The notes beneath the pieces were generated by a model. It was given only the letters and a program-made list of their open reading frames with translations. It did no database searches and was not told the origin of the DNA. From JBAYIE01 sp041665785 (lineage in GTDB: Bacteria; Bacteroidota; Bacteroidia; UKL13-3): 64,000 bases of DNA. The position numbers and the translations under genes were made by a program. Of the stretch, positions 35,712 to 45,030 are shown one piece after another (position 1 is the stretch's first letter; each line of letters starts with the position of its first letter). The stretch lies in assembly GCA_041665785.1 (NCBI GenBank), contig JBAYIE010000013.1, forward strand, positions 1-64,000, read 5' to 3'.

Positions 35712-35883
35712 GGTATTTATTCATGCATCTGAATGCCATTTCATAAAATGTGCAACCGAGAGTAAATAATTAGGTTGGTCTTATTGTGCTGTTTTCCTTC
35801 AAATGAGTGTTCTATTCAAAAATCAAATAGAATCCCGAAATGGTTGAATGTGGGTGTAGATTCCTCCCGGCTAAATTAGCAGT

Positions 35884-36462
35884 ATGAAAACACTAGCCTG
35901 TTTAGCATTAATGCTTACAATCGGTATGACCTGCCGGGCGCAGGATTATATCAAACCTCAGCGATTCGATACTATTTCCTGCAAAATTGTTCAAGTGGAC
36001 GACCTCTGGATTTACTACACCATAAAAGGGCAATCACGTAAATACAAAAAAGCATATGTAGAAGCATATGCCTACCAGAATGTTTGGGAAACCGTAAAAC
36101 ACCCACCTCCGGTAAATCGATGGACCACCCGAAGCAAACTTGTCAAACATGTGTATTCCGAATCGCAAATAGATTCAATGGCGGGATCTTTACTCGAAGA
36201 AGCCGGTTGGATAAAAATAGGATCGGGCATACTTAAAATCTTTGGCGCTTTACAATTTACCTCTTCACTTGCAGCGTTCGAACCCGAAAAACGCTTAACC
36301 TCATCCCTTGGAGGATTTGTCTTGATCACGATTGCCTGTGTGATGGATATTTCAGCAGCCAACAATCAAATAAAGGCTGGCAAATGGATGAAAAACAAAG
36401 GGAAAGAACAGGTTAGCTATCAAGCAGAACAACAGTTGAAGGCTGATTCCATAAGTCGGTAA
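35884..36462 (+). CDS. Hypothetical secreted/membrane protein, paralogue 2
   Basis: 192 residues. Signal peptide (MKTLACLALMLTIGMTCRAQ), then DYIKPQRFDTISCKIVQVD, DLWIYY and KYKKAYVEAY, followed by a hydrophobic region (about 115-160) and a charged tail. Shares these blocks and its overall length with the gene at 35127, 172 bp upstream, so the two are tandem duplicates that have diverged. Function unknown. Confidence 0.7.
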   Translation: MKTLACLALMLTIGMTCRAQDYIKPQRFDTISCKIVQVDDLWIYYTIKGQSRKYKKAYVEAYAYQNVWETVKHPPPVNRWTTRSKLVKHVYSESQIDSMAGSLLEEAGWIKIGSGILKIFGALQFTSSLAAFEPEKRLTSSLGGFVLITIACVMDISAANNQIKAGKWMKNKGKEQVSYQAEQQLKADSISR

Positions 36463-36531
36463 ACAATGTATCAGATTTGTAATAAAAGAATCAGTCCATG
36501 GTATAAATGTTCCACAATTAGTTAACTTTGT

Positions 36532-36897
36532 ATGGTTGAAGAATTTCAAAGGATTCGGCAAATCCTGTTTTATAAAAATTATTTTCATGATTTTTTTGAT
36601 CAACAAAAGAAGGTTGTTCTGGAGAAAATAAATTATGTTCTTTTTGTTGTAACCATCGCAAAACGAATACCGTTGAAGTTCTTTAAACATGTCGAAAATG
36701 TTACTGGTCTTTATGAAATCCGTATTGAGTATCATGGGAATATTTACAGGATATTTTGCTGTTTTGATGAAGGACAAGTTGTGGTAGTTTTTCATGGATT
36801 TCATAAAAGGTCTCAAAAACTACCAGGTAAGGAAATCGACAAAGCCAAAAAGATTATGACAGCATATTTCGATTCTAAAATTAAACCGACAACATGA
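36532..36897 (+). CDS. HigB-like (RelE/phage Gp49 family) toxin
   Basis: 121 residues. Pattern of the Gp49-like HigB family: ILFYKNYFHDFFD, FFKHVENVTGLYEIRIEYHGNIYRIF, then a core strand GQVVVVFHGFHKRSQKLP with basic residues expected in the active site, and a final helix. Such toxins are ribosome-dependent mRNA interferases. The gene overlaps the antitoxin gene by 4 bp (toxin first, as in higBA). A chromosomal pair with no mobile element close by. Confidence 0.88.
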   Translation: MVEEFQRIRQILFYKNYFHDFFDQQKKVVLEKINYVLFVVTIAKRIPLKFFKHVENVTGLYEIRIEYHGNIYRIFCCFDEGQVVVVFHGFHKRSQKLPGKEIDKAKKIMTAYFDSKIKPTT

Positions 36898-37205
36898 AAA
36901 CCCGGACCAGTAATAAAAAGGCATCAACAACATTTGATGCACATCTTGAAAAAACCTATGGTAAAATCGGGACCGCAAAGCGAACCCAATTTGAAATCAA
37001 AGCCAAAGCTTTTGCAATTGGAGAGATTATAAAAGAAGAACGACGCCTTGCATCCATGACGCAGGAGGAACTGGCCGAAAAAACAGGCACAAAAAAAAGT
37101 TTCATCTCACGCATTGAAAATGGCCATAGCGATATTCAACTTTCCACCTTATACAAATTAATTGAACTGGGACTGGGTAGAAAAATTTCTTTATTAATCC
37201 ATTGA
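36894..37205 (+). CDS. HigA-like antitoxin, XRE helix-turn-helix
   Basis: 103 residues. The C-terminal half is a Cro/CI-type helix-turn-helix: RLASMTQEELAEKTGTKKSFISRIENGHSDIQLSTL is split here by eye into helices 2 and 3 (QEELAEKTG, KSFISRIE). The N-terminal part (about 15-45) should bind the toxin. It overlaps the toxin gene by 4 bp and probably represses the pair. Confidence 0.88.
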   Translation: MKTRTSNKKASTTFDAHLEKTYGKIGTAKRTQFEIKAKAFAIGEIIKEERRLASMTQEELAEKTGTKKSFISRIENGHSDIQLSTLYKLIELGLGRKISLLIH

Positions 37206-37274
37206 CCTGTGAAAAGTCATTGTCCGGTATCTGAATAATAATAAACTTTGACTTGGTATGGTTACCTTTAAATC

Positions 37275-37583
37275 ATGAAATTTTTCCTGCTTGCCTGTAG
37301 TTTATTCCTGCTTGTGCTTGGCTTGAATGCCCAGCATCTGAAAGAAAATAAGGAGAAGCCCTTTGATCTGAAAAACTATTTCCATTTGATGGATAAAGAC
37401 CTTACAGAAGTTTTGAAGGAACTCAACATCAGTGCAAGTGATACAGCAGGACTGATGAAACAAATCCAATTCCCTCAGGTTAAACCCTTTGTGGTATATC
37501 AGGTACTGCCCTTGCTAGACGGTACCTGGCTGGCGTTTGAAGGAACTAAACTGGCCATCATCGTTCCTCCGAAAAAACCATAG
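37275..37583 (+). CDS. Small secreted hypothetical protein
   Basis: 102 residues. Signal peptide (MKFFLLACSLFLLVLGLNAQ) and a short mature part with no recognised motif (middle DLTEVLKELNIS, end LAIIVPPKKP). Upstream of the EF-G2-like gene, with 124 bp between. Orphan in its context. Confidence 0.55.
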   Translation: MKFFLLACSLFLLVLGLNAQHLKENKEKPFDLKNYFHLMDKDLTEVLKELNISASDTAGLMKQIQFPQVKPFVVYQVLPLLDGTWLAFEGTKLAIIVPPKKP

Positions 37584-37707
37584 TTGAAATTCTTTCACGG
37601 CTTTTCTCCTGTTCTAGATCATACCCCGGTGCCCTGAAATTTGACGCATCTCATGGTGGCATTCCTGTCCGAAACTTCTACCTTAGTTCCACTAAATTCT
37701 AAACCTT

Positions 37708-39843
37708 ATGGCAACTTACGATACCGCCCATGTTAAGAATATTGTCTTACTTGGGCATTCCGGCAGTGGTAAAACCTCTTTTGCCGAGTGTGCGGTTTTT
37801 GAAGCCGGCCTGATTAACCGGCGCGGAACCGTGGAAGAAAAGAATACCATTGCCGATTATCACGAACTGGAACAGGAAAGAGGAAATTCCATTTTCTCCA
37901 AATTGTTGCATACCACGTGGAAAGGTTACAAAATCAATATTATCGACACTCCCGGCTACGACGATTTTGCCGGAGAAGTAATATCGGCGCTCCGTGTAGC
38001 CGATACCGGCATCATGGTACTCAACGCTGCCCACGGGGTAGAAGTGGGTACCGAGATTGTCTGGGAATACACGGAAAGTTTCAAAACCCCCATGCTGCTG
38101 GCCGTGAACCAGGTGGATCATGAAAAAGCCGACTTCGACAAAACGGTTGAGCAAGCCAAAAGAAGGTTCGGGTCCAGCGTGGTGGTGGTTCAGTATCCGC
38201 TCAATCAGGGAACGGGATTCAATGCCATTGTAGACGTTCTGAATATGGTGATGTACCAATTTCCCGATACCGGAGGAAAGCCTCAAAAGCTCCCTATTCC
38301 TGATTCGGAAAAAGAACGCGCCGATGCCATGCACAAAGATTTGCTGGAAGCCATTGCAGGAAACGACGAAGGGTTGATGGAAAAATATTTTGAATCGGGA
38401 AACCTGAGCGAAGACGAAATGCGCATCGGTTTAAAAAAATCCCTGATCCGCCACGACCTCTTCCCGCTCTTTTGCACTTCAGCAAAAAAAGACATGGGCA
38501 TCGGACGTATCCTCGGTTTTATAGATAATGTTTGTCCGAGTGCAGCCGAAATGCCGATTCAGGAAACCCTCGACGGAGGCACCTTGCCTTGTGATCCCAA
38601 AGGTCCTGCCTGTCTTTTCATTTTCAAAACCATCAACGAGCAGCATCTGGGAGAGATGTCGCTTTTCAAAGTGTACTCGGGAACCATTACTGCCGGTATG
38701 GAACTGGTAAACGAAAACAACGGTACCAGCGAAAAGCTGAATCAGCTTTTTTTGCTGGAAGGTAAAAAACGGATTCCGATAGATGAGTTGGTAGCCGGCG
38801 ATATTGGTGCCACCATCAAATTAAAAAATACGCATACCAACAACTGCCTGCATATAAAAGGAAAAAACATAGCCCTCAAACCCATTGAGTTTGGTGAACC
38901 GCATTTGAAAGTAGCCATCGAGTCGACCAAAAAAGGCGATGAAGAAAAACTGGCTCAGGCCATGCATCAGTTGCACGAAGAGGATCCAACCATTCATATT
39001 GAAGTGTCGCCCGAACTCCGGCAAACCATTTTGAGTTGCCACGGCGATATGCATCTTTCGGTGATTAAATGGAAACTGGAACATTTGTATAAACTGGAAG
39101 TAAATTTTGTGAAACCGCGTATTCCATACCGCGAAACCATTCAAAAACAGGTGAACTCGATGTACCGCCACAAAAAACAAAGCGGAGGTGCCGGTCAGTT
39201 TGGTGAGGTGCATATGATTGTTGAACCGTATTACGAAGGCATGCCCGATCCAAGCGGCGTGAGCGTGCGCGGACGGGAAGAATACCCCCTTGAGTGGGGA
39301 GGTAAACTGGTGTTTTATAATTGCATTGTTGGCGGAGCAATTGATACCCGTTTTCTTCCTTCCATCATGAAAGGCATCATGGAGAAAATGCATGAAGGTC
39401 CGCTTACCGGAAGCTATGTGCGCGATGTACGGGTAAGTATCTTCGATGGAAAAATGCATCCGGTAGATTCAAACGATATCTCCTTTAAAATAGCCGGCAT
39501 GATGGCGTTTAAAGATGCCTTTCACCGTGCTGATCCCCAATTGATGGAACCGATTTACACGGTGGAAGTTTTGTGTTCCGATGATGTTACCGGTGCCGTA
39601 ATGGGCGACCTGCAAACTCGTCGCGCCATGATTGAAGGAATGGATACACACGGGCATTACCAGAAAATTATTGCCAAAGTACCCCTGAGCGAAATGCAGG
39701 ATTACCAGTCTACCTTAAAGAGTATTTCACAGGGTAAGGCCAAGTACAAAATGCAATTCGGGAATTATAGCCCTGTTTCATTCGATATTCAGAAAAAGCT
39801 GATTGAAGAATACCAGAAACACGCGAAAGATGATTTGAATTGA
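37708..39843 (+). CDS. Elongation factor G-like GTPase (EF-G2 group)
   Basis: 711 residues with all five EF-G domains. GTPase motifs: P-loop GHSGSGKTS (16-24), switch II DTPGYDDF (80-87), N134-Q-V-D137 in place of NKxD and TSAKKDMG for G5. The switch I motif is ERGNSIFSK instead of the ERGITI of canonical EF-G, and the body resembles the FusA2-type paralogues. These are not the main translocase; proposed roles include stress or recycling. The C-terminal domain IV-V is complete (GGAIDTRFLPSIMKGI). No stress or resistance gene next to it. Confidence 0.88.
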   Translation: MATYDTAHVKNIVLLGHSGSGKTSFAECAVFEAGLINRRGTVEEKNTIADYHELEQERGNSIFSKLLHTTWKGYKINIIDTPGYDDFAGEVISALRVADTGIMVLNAAHGVEVGTEIVWEYTESFKTPMLLAVNQVDHEKADFDKTVEQAKRRFGSSVVVVQYPLNQGTGFNAIVDVLNMVMYQFPDTGGKPQKLPIPDSEKERADAMHKDLLEAIAGNDEGLMEKYFESGNLSEDEMRIGLKKSLIRHDLFPLFCTSAKKDMGIGRILGFIDNVCPSAAEMPIQETLDGGTLPCDPKGPACLFIFKTINEQHLGEMSLFKVYSGTITAGMELVNENNGTSEKLNQLFLLEGKKRIPIDELVAGDIGATIKLKNTHTNNCLHIKGKNIALKPIEFGEPHLKVAIESTKKGDEEKLAQAMHQLHEEDPTIHIEVSPELRQTILSCHGDMHLSVIKWKLEHLYKLEVNFVKPRIPYRETIQKQVNSMYRHKKQSGGAGQFGEVHMIVEPYYEGMPDPSGVSVRGREEYPLEWGGKLVFYNCIVGGAIDTRFLPSIMKGIMEKMHEGPLTGSYVRDVRVSIFDGKMHPVDSNDISFKIAGMMAFKDAFHRADPQLMEPIYTVEVLCSDDVTGAVMGDLQTRRAMIEGMDTHGHYQKIIAKVPLSEMQDYQSTLKSISQGKAKYKMQFGNYSPVSFDIQKKLIEEYQKHAKDDLN

Positions 39844-39984
39844 CCTTTTCAATTTTTCTTCGGTGATGTACAGATAAACTTCTATGTAAAATTATACGTA
39901 TTGATTGGTTTGCTTTCTTTTTTGGTTTGAAAGAGCTCTATCTTCGCTAAGCTGTTCTATCAAAACGGAACAAATTAACGCCGT

Positions 39985-42642
39985 ATGAAATACCCAAATT
40001 ATTTCACTTTCATTTCTTACTTTCTACTCAGTTCACTTTTATTCACTGCTGATTTGTCGGCACAAATCATGCAGAAAGATCCTGCGGAAGGGTTCAAACG
40101 CATGTTGACTCCTCCAGGAGGGAATCAAACTGTTGAGTCATTACGCTCAGCAGCGATGCAATTTTCATCGACATTACCTGCTGAACATAAGTATGGCAAA
40201 TCATTTGGAGGAGGTTATACCTATCGCGGTCCGTTTGCCCTGGGTGGCCGAACACGTTCAATTGCTGTGGATATTACCAACGAAAACACCTGGATCGTGG
40301 GTTCAGCCACCGGCGGCATCTGGAGAACAACCGATGCCGGTGCCAACTGGAATTTTTGCTACGATACTTCCGCTACTTTATCCATCACCTGGGTGACTCA
40401 GGATACGCGTTCAGGAAAAACCAATAACTGGTATGCCGGTACTGGCGAAATGAATGGTGCTGATTTTGAAAAACCGATTTTCTTTTCGGGCAATGGCATT
40501 TTAAAATCTACCGACAATGGTTTGCACTGGAATCATCTGAATTCAACTAATACAAGTCCGGGTGGCATTTACAACAGTTGGTCGGCCGTGCATCGGGTGA
40601 TTCCGAATCCGGTTATCGATTCGCTGGATGTTGTATTCGCCGCCACCTTTGACGGAGTATGGCGTAGCATTGATGGGGGAAAAACTTTTATTCGCCGTCG
40701 GGGTGCCGGTGCAACTACAGGAGTATTCAGCTACTGGACCGACGTTGCCGTTACAGCCAACGGCGTAGTGTATGCAGCTTTATCATCGGGAGGAACCAAT
40801 GCCGGCATATGGCGCTCACCGGATAATGGCAGCAGCTGGGTGAATATCAGTCCGCCATTTTTTACCACCAAAACCGGACGCATTGTGATTGCAACTGTTC
40901 CATCCGATACCAATCAATTATACTTTGCTGTTAACTATACAGATTCGCTGGAACATACCGGCATATGGAAATATGTGTATGTAAGTGGCAATGGTAGTGG
41001 CACAGGTGGACGATGGGAAAACCGCAGCGGTCAGATTCCTGCAATCAGCGGATACGGAACATACAACAGCTTACAAGGAAATTGCATGCACCTTTCGGTT
41101 CATCCATCCGATTCGCAATTGTTGTTTTTAGGTGGCAATAATCTGTATCGGTCAACCGATGGTTTTAGCACCACCGAAAAAACTACCTTGATTGGCGGAG
41201 TCGACAGCATAACCGGTAAGGCCATTGCAGCGCATCATAGCAACAATTATCAGGTGCATTTCTTTGCTTCCGATTCTTTAAAGATGCTTTCTGTTCACGA
41301 CGCTGGTATTTCAATTACGCAAAATGCCCTGGATTCGCAGGTGGTTTGGGAAAGCCGGAACAATACCTACGCAACTACTTCTGTGTATTCCGTAACGATG
41401 GACCACAGCAGTACGAGCAGACATTTGCTGTCCGGGGCACGCGAACAGGGAGTTTTATTTACACGCCGTGACAGCACAACCTTACCATGGAATAACCTGA
41501 TGAAAGGTCATGGTACGCAAACGGTTTTAAATGCCGGTTCAACGGAATGTTACGCAGCAATGTCACATGGAATATTATATAGAATCTTACTCGATTCATT
41601 GGGAGATGCCACACAATTTGCGCAACTGACTCCTGAAACAAACGACTCTGCTTTGTTTTTGCCCATGACTCCTTTTGTTGCAGATGCCAATTTATACAGT
41701 CGTATATTTACGTTAAAAGGAAATTCCATCTGGAGAAATCAGGATGTAACTACCATTCCCCTGTACTTGCATCCGGATAGTACGCATGCTACCGCACTCA
41801 ACTGGACCGAACTCACTCAAGCCCGGTTAAACGATACTGCCGGAGTATACACGGCATTGTTCAGTTCCAAATTGCAAAAGAATTTTATTTATGCCGGTAC
41901 AGATCAGGGTAAACTTTACCGCATCATCAATACCGATAGTGCAGAAACGGTTTACGATATTACCGGAACAAATTTTCCGAAAGCTTATATTCAATGCATT
42001 GTTCAACATCCGAAAAATGCAAACCGTTTGTTCGTGGTATTTTCCAATTATGGTGTGCTGAGTATTTTTTATTCGTCGGATGGAGGTTCTACCTGGAACC
42101 CGGTTTCGGGCAACCTCGAACAAAACCCGGATGGAAGTGGATTTGGTCCGGCCTGTTTGTGGCTGGCCATAGCCAATATCCGCAACATCGATATTTATTA
42201 CGTAGGAACAACAACGGGTTTATATGCCACCAAAATATTGGGAGGTACAGCTACCACGTGGACCCGACAGGCGCCCGAATCCATCGGTTATTCCATTGTT
42301 ACGCATATGGAACATCGGGCGCTCGATGGTATGTTTGCTATAAGTACACTGGGTGCAGGTGTGTATACGGCTTATGTGCAATCGTTGAATGAAAGTGTAT
42401 CGGAAGAAGATTTGATTCAGGCAAAAATTACAGCCTTCCCCGTGCCGGTAAAAGATTTCCTGCGTTTCGATCCCGAACAGCCTGCATCAACTTACACCAT
42501 ATTCGATTTGCAAGGTCGTACTGTACATAGCGGTACTATGCTGAATAATGCAATAAATACTTCGGCACTAAATCCGGGGATGTATGTGTTACAGTTACAG
42601 CAAGCTGATGCGAAACTGGCATTGCGGTTTGTGAAGGAGTAA
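39985..42642 (+). CDS. Large secreted BNR/sialidase-like repeat protein with T9SS type A sorting domain
   Basis: 885 residues. Signal peptide (ending TADLSAQ). Beta-propeller-type repeats with BNR motifs: GIWRTTDAGANWNF, GILKSTDNGLHWNH, GVWRSIDGGKTFI, GIWRSPDNGSSWV and SIFYSSDGGSTWNP, so about five to six blades, like VPS10/sialidase-type propellers. No catalytic set for sialidase is seen. C-terminal sorting tail: KITAFPVPVKDFLRF, YTIFDLQGRTV and LNPGMYVLQL. Likely cell-surface or secreted, for binding or degradation of polymers. Ends convergent with marC at a small hairpin. Confidence 0.85.
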   Translation: MKYPNYFTFISYFLLSSLLFTADLSAQIMQKDPAEGFKRMLTPPGGNQTVESLRSAAMQFSSTLPAEHKYGKSFGGGYTYRGPFALGGRTRSIAVDITNENTWIVGSATGGIWRTTDAGANWNFCYDTSATLSITWVTQDTRSGKTNNWYAGTGEMNGADFEKPIFFSGNGILKSTDNGLHWNHLNSTNTSPGGIYNSWSAVHRVIPNPVIDSLDVVFAATFDGVWRSIDGGKTFIRRRGAGATTGVFSYWTDVAVTANGVVYAALSSGGTNAGIWRSPDNGSSWVNISPPFFTTKTGRIVIATVPSDTNQLYFAVNYTDSLEHTGIWKYVYVSGNGSGTGGRWENRSGQIPAISGYGTYNSLQGNCMHLSVHPSDSQLLFLGGNNLYRSTDGFSTTEKTTLIGGVDSITGKAIAAHHSNNYQVHFFASDSLKMLSVHDAGISITQNALDSQVVWESRNNTYATTSVYSVTMDHSSTSRHLLSGAREQGVLFTRRDSTTLPWNNLMKGHGTQTVLNAGSTECYAAMSHGILYRILLDSLGDATQFAQLTPETNDSALFLPMTPFVADANLYSRIFTLKGNSIWRNQDVTTIPLYLHPDSTHATALNWTELTQARLNDTAGVYTALFSSKLQKNFIYAGTDQGKLYRIINTDSAETVYDITGTNFPKAYIQCIVQHPKNANRLFVVFSNYGVLSIFYSSDGGSTWNPVSGNLEQNPDGSGFGPACLWLAIANIRNIDIYYVGTTTGLYATKILGGTATTWTRQAPESIGYSIVTHMEHRALDGMFAISTLGAGVYTAYVQSLNESVSEEDLIQAKITAFPVPVKDFLRFDPEQPASTYTIFDLQGRTVHSGTMLNNAINTSALNPGMYVLQLQQADAKLALRFVKE

Positions 42643-42659
42643 GTTTGAATGGATTAATC

Positions 42660-42677
42660 GCGCAATCGGAGTTGCGC
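42660..42677. terminator. Short hairpin between convergent genes
   Basis: GCGCAA (42660-42665) pairs with TTGCGC (42672-42677) around a TCGGAG loop. It lies exactly between the stops of the BNR-repeat gene and marC. No long T-run follows on either strand, so termination strength is unsure. Confidence 0.4.
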
Positions 42678-42680
42678 TCA

Positions 42681-43244
42681 TCAAAAATTGGCTTTGAACA
42701 ATTTCACTGCAATGGCAAGCAATACGATTCCGAAAAATTTGCGTAACAGGGATAACCCGGCTTTGCCCAACAATTTTTCGATGAATCCGGTTGATTTGAG
42801 CGCAATAAAAATAATGATCAGATTGATAAGAATGCCTGCCATGATATTTTCAAACCGGTAAACGGCTTTGAGGGAAATAATGGTAGTTAAGGTTCCCGAA
42901 CCGGCTATGATGGGAAAGGCAATGGGAACAATGCTCCCGGCTGAGTCGTTGGGATCGGGACGAAAAATATCGATGCCCAGAATCATTTCGAGGGCAATGA
43001 TAAAAATAACAATGGAACCTGCCACTGCAAATGAAGCCACATCGATTCCGAACAGGGAAAGCAGTTGTTCTCCTACAAGCAAAAATACAAGCATGAGTAA
43101 GGCTGCAGCAAAAGTAGCCCAACCCGCATGTATCTGATCCACCTTTTGCTTGATGCTGATGATCATCGGAATGGCACCGAGTATATCAATTACGGCAAAT
43201 AAGGTTAAAGAAATAGTTGAAATTTCGGTGAGGGAAAGATTCAT
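42681..43244 (-). CDS. MarC family inner-membrane protein
   Basis: 187 residues, six predicted membrane helices. Family hallmarks: FAVIDILGAIPMI near the N-terminus, ALEMILGIDIFRPD and VPIAFPIIAGSGTLTTIISL. MarC proteins are multi-pass membrane proteins related to small-molecule exporters; their substrate is unknown, and the name reflects an old, unsupported link to multiple antibiotic resistance. Single gene. Confidence 0.92.
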   Translation of the reverse strand: MNLSLTEISTISLTLFAVIDILGAIPMIISIKQKVDQIHAGWATFAAALLMLVFLLVGEQLLSLFGIDVASFAVAGSIVIFIIALEMILGIDIFRPDPNDSAGSIVPIAFPIIAGSGTLTTIISLKAVYRFENIMAGILINLIIIFIALKSTGFIEKLLGKAGLSLLRKFFGIVLLAIAVKLFKANF

Positions 43245-43289
43245 CCCTCAAAGATAGAATGCGCCATCGCAATTCAAAGCATTATGGTT

Positions 43290-44099
43290 TCAGTTGCATT
43301 TCCAGGTCAGATCAACATCAACTGTATTGCCGTTGAATGTCTGCTTTAATTTCGATGGATAACCATTCGGTCCATCGGTATAAGCAAATGATGCGGTATA
43401 TCCATTGGTTGAAATTTGTTCCTTCATTTCGTGGGTAGATCCTCTTCCGGTACGCTCTGTCCATGCCGTCCACGCCTCTATATGGCCTGTGCGGTTCAGG
43501 TGATATGTATAGGTTACGGACAACGTACTATCCGTAACATTTCCCTGATTGTCGACGTTAGCAAAATATACAGCGCTTTTATCACCACCTGAATAGGAGT
43601 AACACATCCCGAAATAATAAGAGGACGAGCTTGTAGTATCGTAGGTAGTTTTCTGCAGCTCGCGCAATAAATATCCGTTGCCGTTGTAATAATAAAATTT
43701 TTCGTAGAGCGAACCACCACTTGCACGATCATCCTCCACCGATTTTTCTATAAACCCATTGCTGTTTAAGGTATGAATAACTATATCCGTAGTGGTTTTA
43801 CCATTAATATCTACCGAATAACTGGTTTCAGTTATGGTATTTCCCGCATATGTATATTCTGTTCGCTCTCGCTGATCCAACTCCGAATACGATTTGATCA
43901 GGCGCTTTTGTGCATCGTACTCAAAATAAATTTGTGCCGGCAAGGACGGTGCTTCCATTTTGCTGATCAAACATGCCGGAGCAGAAAGGGTATAATTAAT
44001 TCCGATTGTTCCGGTTGAAGGTCCTGTCTCGTCTTTCTCACAACCTTGCAAAATCATCAGACATACGAGCATTGATCCCAGTAAAAAAAGCCTTTTCAT
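43290..44099 (-). CDS. Lipoprotein, tandem paralogue C
   Basis: 269 residues. Lipobox LMILQGC then EKD, so a lipid-anchored surface protein. The mature part has YD-like strands (FEYDAQKRLIKSY, YAGNTITETS, VIHTLNSNGFIEKS) and ends DLTWKCN. The best match in the window is the adjacent paralogue at 44153 (same blocks, 53-bp spacer). Resembles repeat-type lipoproteins of Bacteroidota; no known function. Confidence 0.75.
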   Translation of the reverse strand: MKRLFLLGSMLVCLMILQGCEKDETGPSTGTIGINYTLSAPACLISKMEAPSLPAQIYFEYDAQKRLIKSYSELDQRERTEYTYAGNTITETSYSVDINGKTTTDIVIHTLNSNGFIEKSVEDDRASGGSLYEKFYYYNGNGYLLRELQKTTYDTTSSSSYYFGMCYSYSGGDKSAVYFANVDNQGNVTDSTLSVTYTYHLNRTGHIEAWTAWTERTGRGSTHEMKEQISTNGYTASFAYTDGPNGYPSKLKQTFNGNTVDVDLTWKCN

Positions 44100-44152
44100 A
44101 TTCTCAATCGTTTTATTTTGATTAAACGCAACAAGTCATTCCCTTATTACAT

Positions 44153-44977
44153 TCAATTGCATTTCCAGGTCAGATCAAAATCAGTTGTATAGCCATCGTA
44201 TGTTTGCTTCAGTTTATCAGGATAACCATTCGGTCCAACTGTATATGCAAAAGATGCAGTAGATCCATTGGTCGAAATTTGTTCATTCATTTCGTGGGTT
44301 GATCCTCTTCCGGTACGTTCCGTCCATTCCGTCCAGGCCTCTATATGACCTATTTGGTTCATATGATATGTGTAGGATACGTTTAACGAACTGTCTGTAA
44401 CTTCTTTCTGGCTGTTAACCGCCAGAGCATATGACTTTATACGATCTCCACCGGAATAGGAATAACTCATTCCGTGATAAAAAAAAGAATTAGCGGTGGT
44501 ATCGTAAGTGACTTTCCGGATCTCGCGCATCAGATACCCACTGGTATTGTAATAGTAAAATGTTTCGTTAAGGGAACGTCTCTTTAAACGATTATCCTCT
44601 ACCGATTTTTCAATGAGTCCGGCCTGGTTCAAGGTATGCACAATCACTTTCATATCCGTAAGAACACCAAAGCTTATTGTATACCGGGTTTCGGTCATGG
44701 TGTTTCCCGAATAGGCATACTCCGTGAGCTCATCCTCATCCAAATCGGAATAGGATTTAACCTTTATTAAACGTTTTTGAGAATCATATTCAAAAGTTAT
44801 CTGCCTCTGTATCGACGGAGTAACCATTTGGTTAATCAGGCACGAAGGTGGAGACAAGGAATAATTTATTCCCGGAGTTCCACCTGTGCCGGTTGAAGGT
44901 CCTGTTCCATCCTTCTCACAACTTTGCAAAATCATCAGACTTACGAACACTGACCCCAGGTAAAAAAGCCTTTTCAT
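44153..44977 (-). CDS. Lipoprotein, tandem paralogue B
   Basis: 274 residues. Lipobox LMILQSC, then EKDGTGPSTGTGG. Same repeated blocks as its neighbours: FEYDSQKRLIKVKSY, EYAYSGNTMTETR, VIHTLNQAGLIEKS, HIEAWTEWTERTGRGS and the ending DLTWKCN. Closest to paralogue C, sharing whole segments and the spacer sequence. Recent duplicate. Confidence 0.75.
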   Translation of the reverse strand: MKRLFYLGSVFVSLMILQSCEKDGTGPSTGTGGTPGINYSLSPPSCLINQMVTPSIQRQITFEYDSQKRLIKVKSYSDLDEDELTEYAYSGNTMTETRYTISFGVLTDMKVIVHTLNQAGLIEKSVEDNRLKRRSLNETFYYYNTSGYLMREIRKVTYDTTANSFFYHGMSYSYSGGDRIKSYALAVNSQKEVTDSSLNVSYTYHMNQIGHIEAWTEWTERTGRGSTHEMNEQISTNGSTASFAYTVGPNGYPDKLKQTYDGYTTDFDLTWKCN

Positions 44978-45030
44978 ATTCTTAATCGTTTAAGTTTGAT
45001 TAAACGCAACTGATCATTCCCTTATTGTAT

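Noticed and set aside
36523..36530. TAACTTTG as -7 promoter of the HigB-like gene
   Set aside because: It ends 1 bp before the ATG, so transcription would start inside the gene.
38821..39459. 212-residue minus-strand frame
   Set aside because: Shadow of the EF-G2-like gene with no domain.
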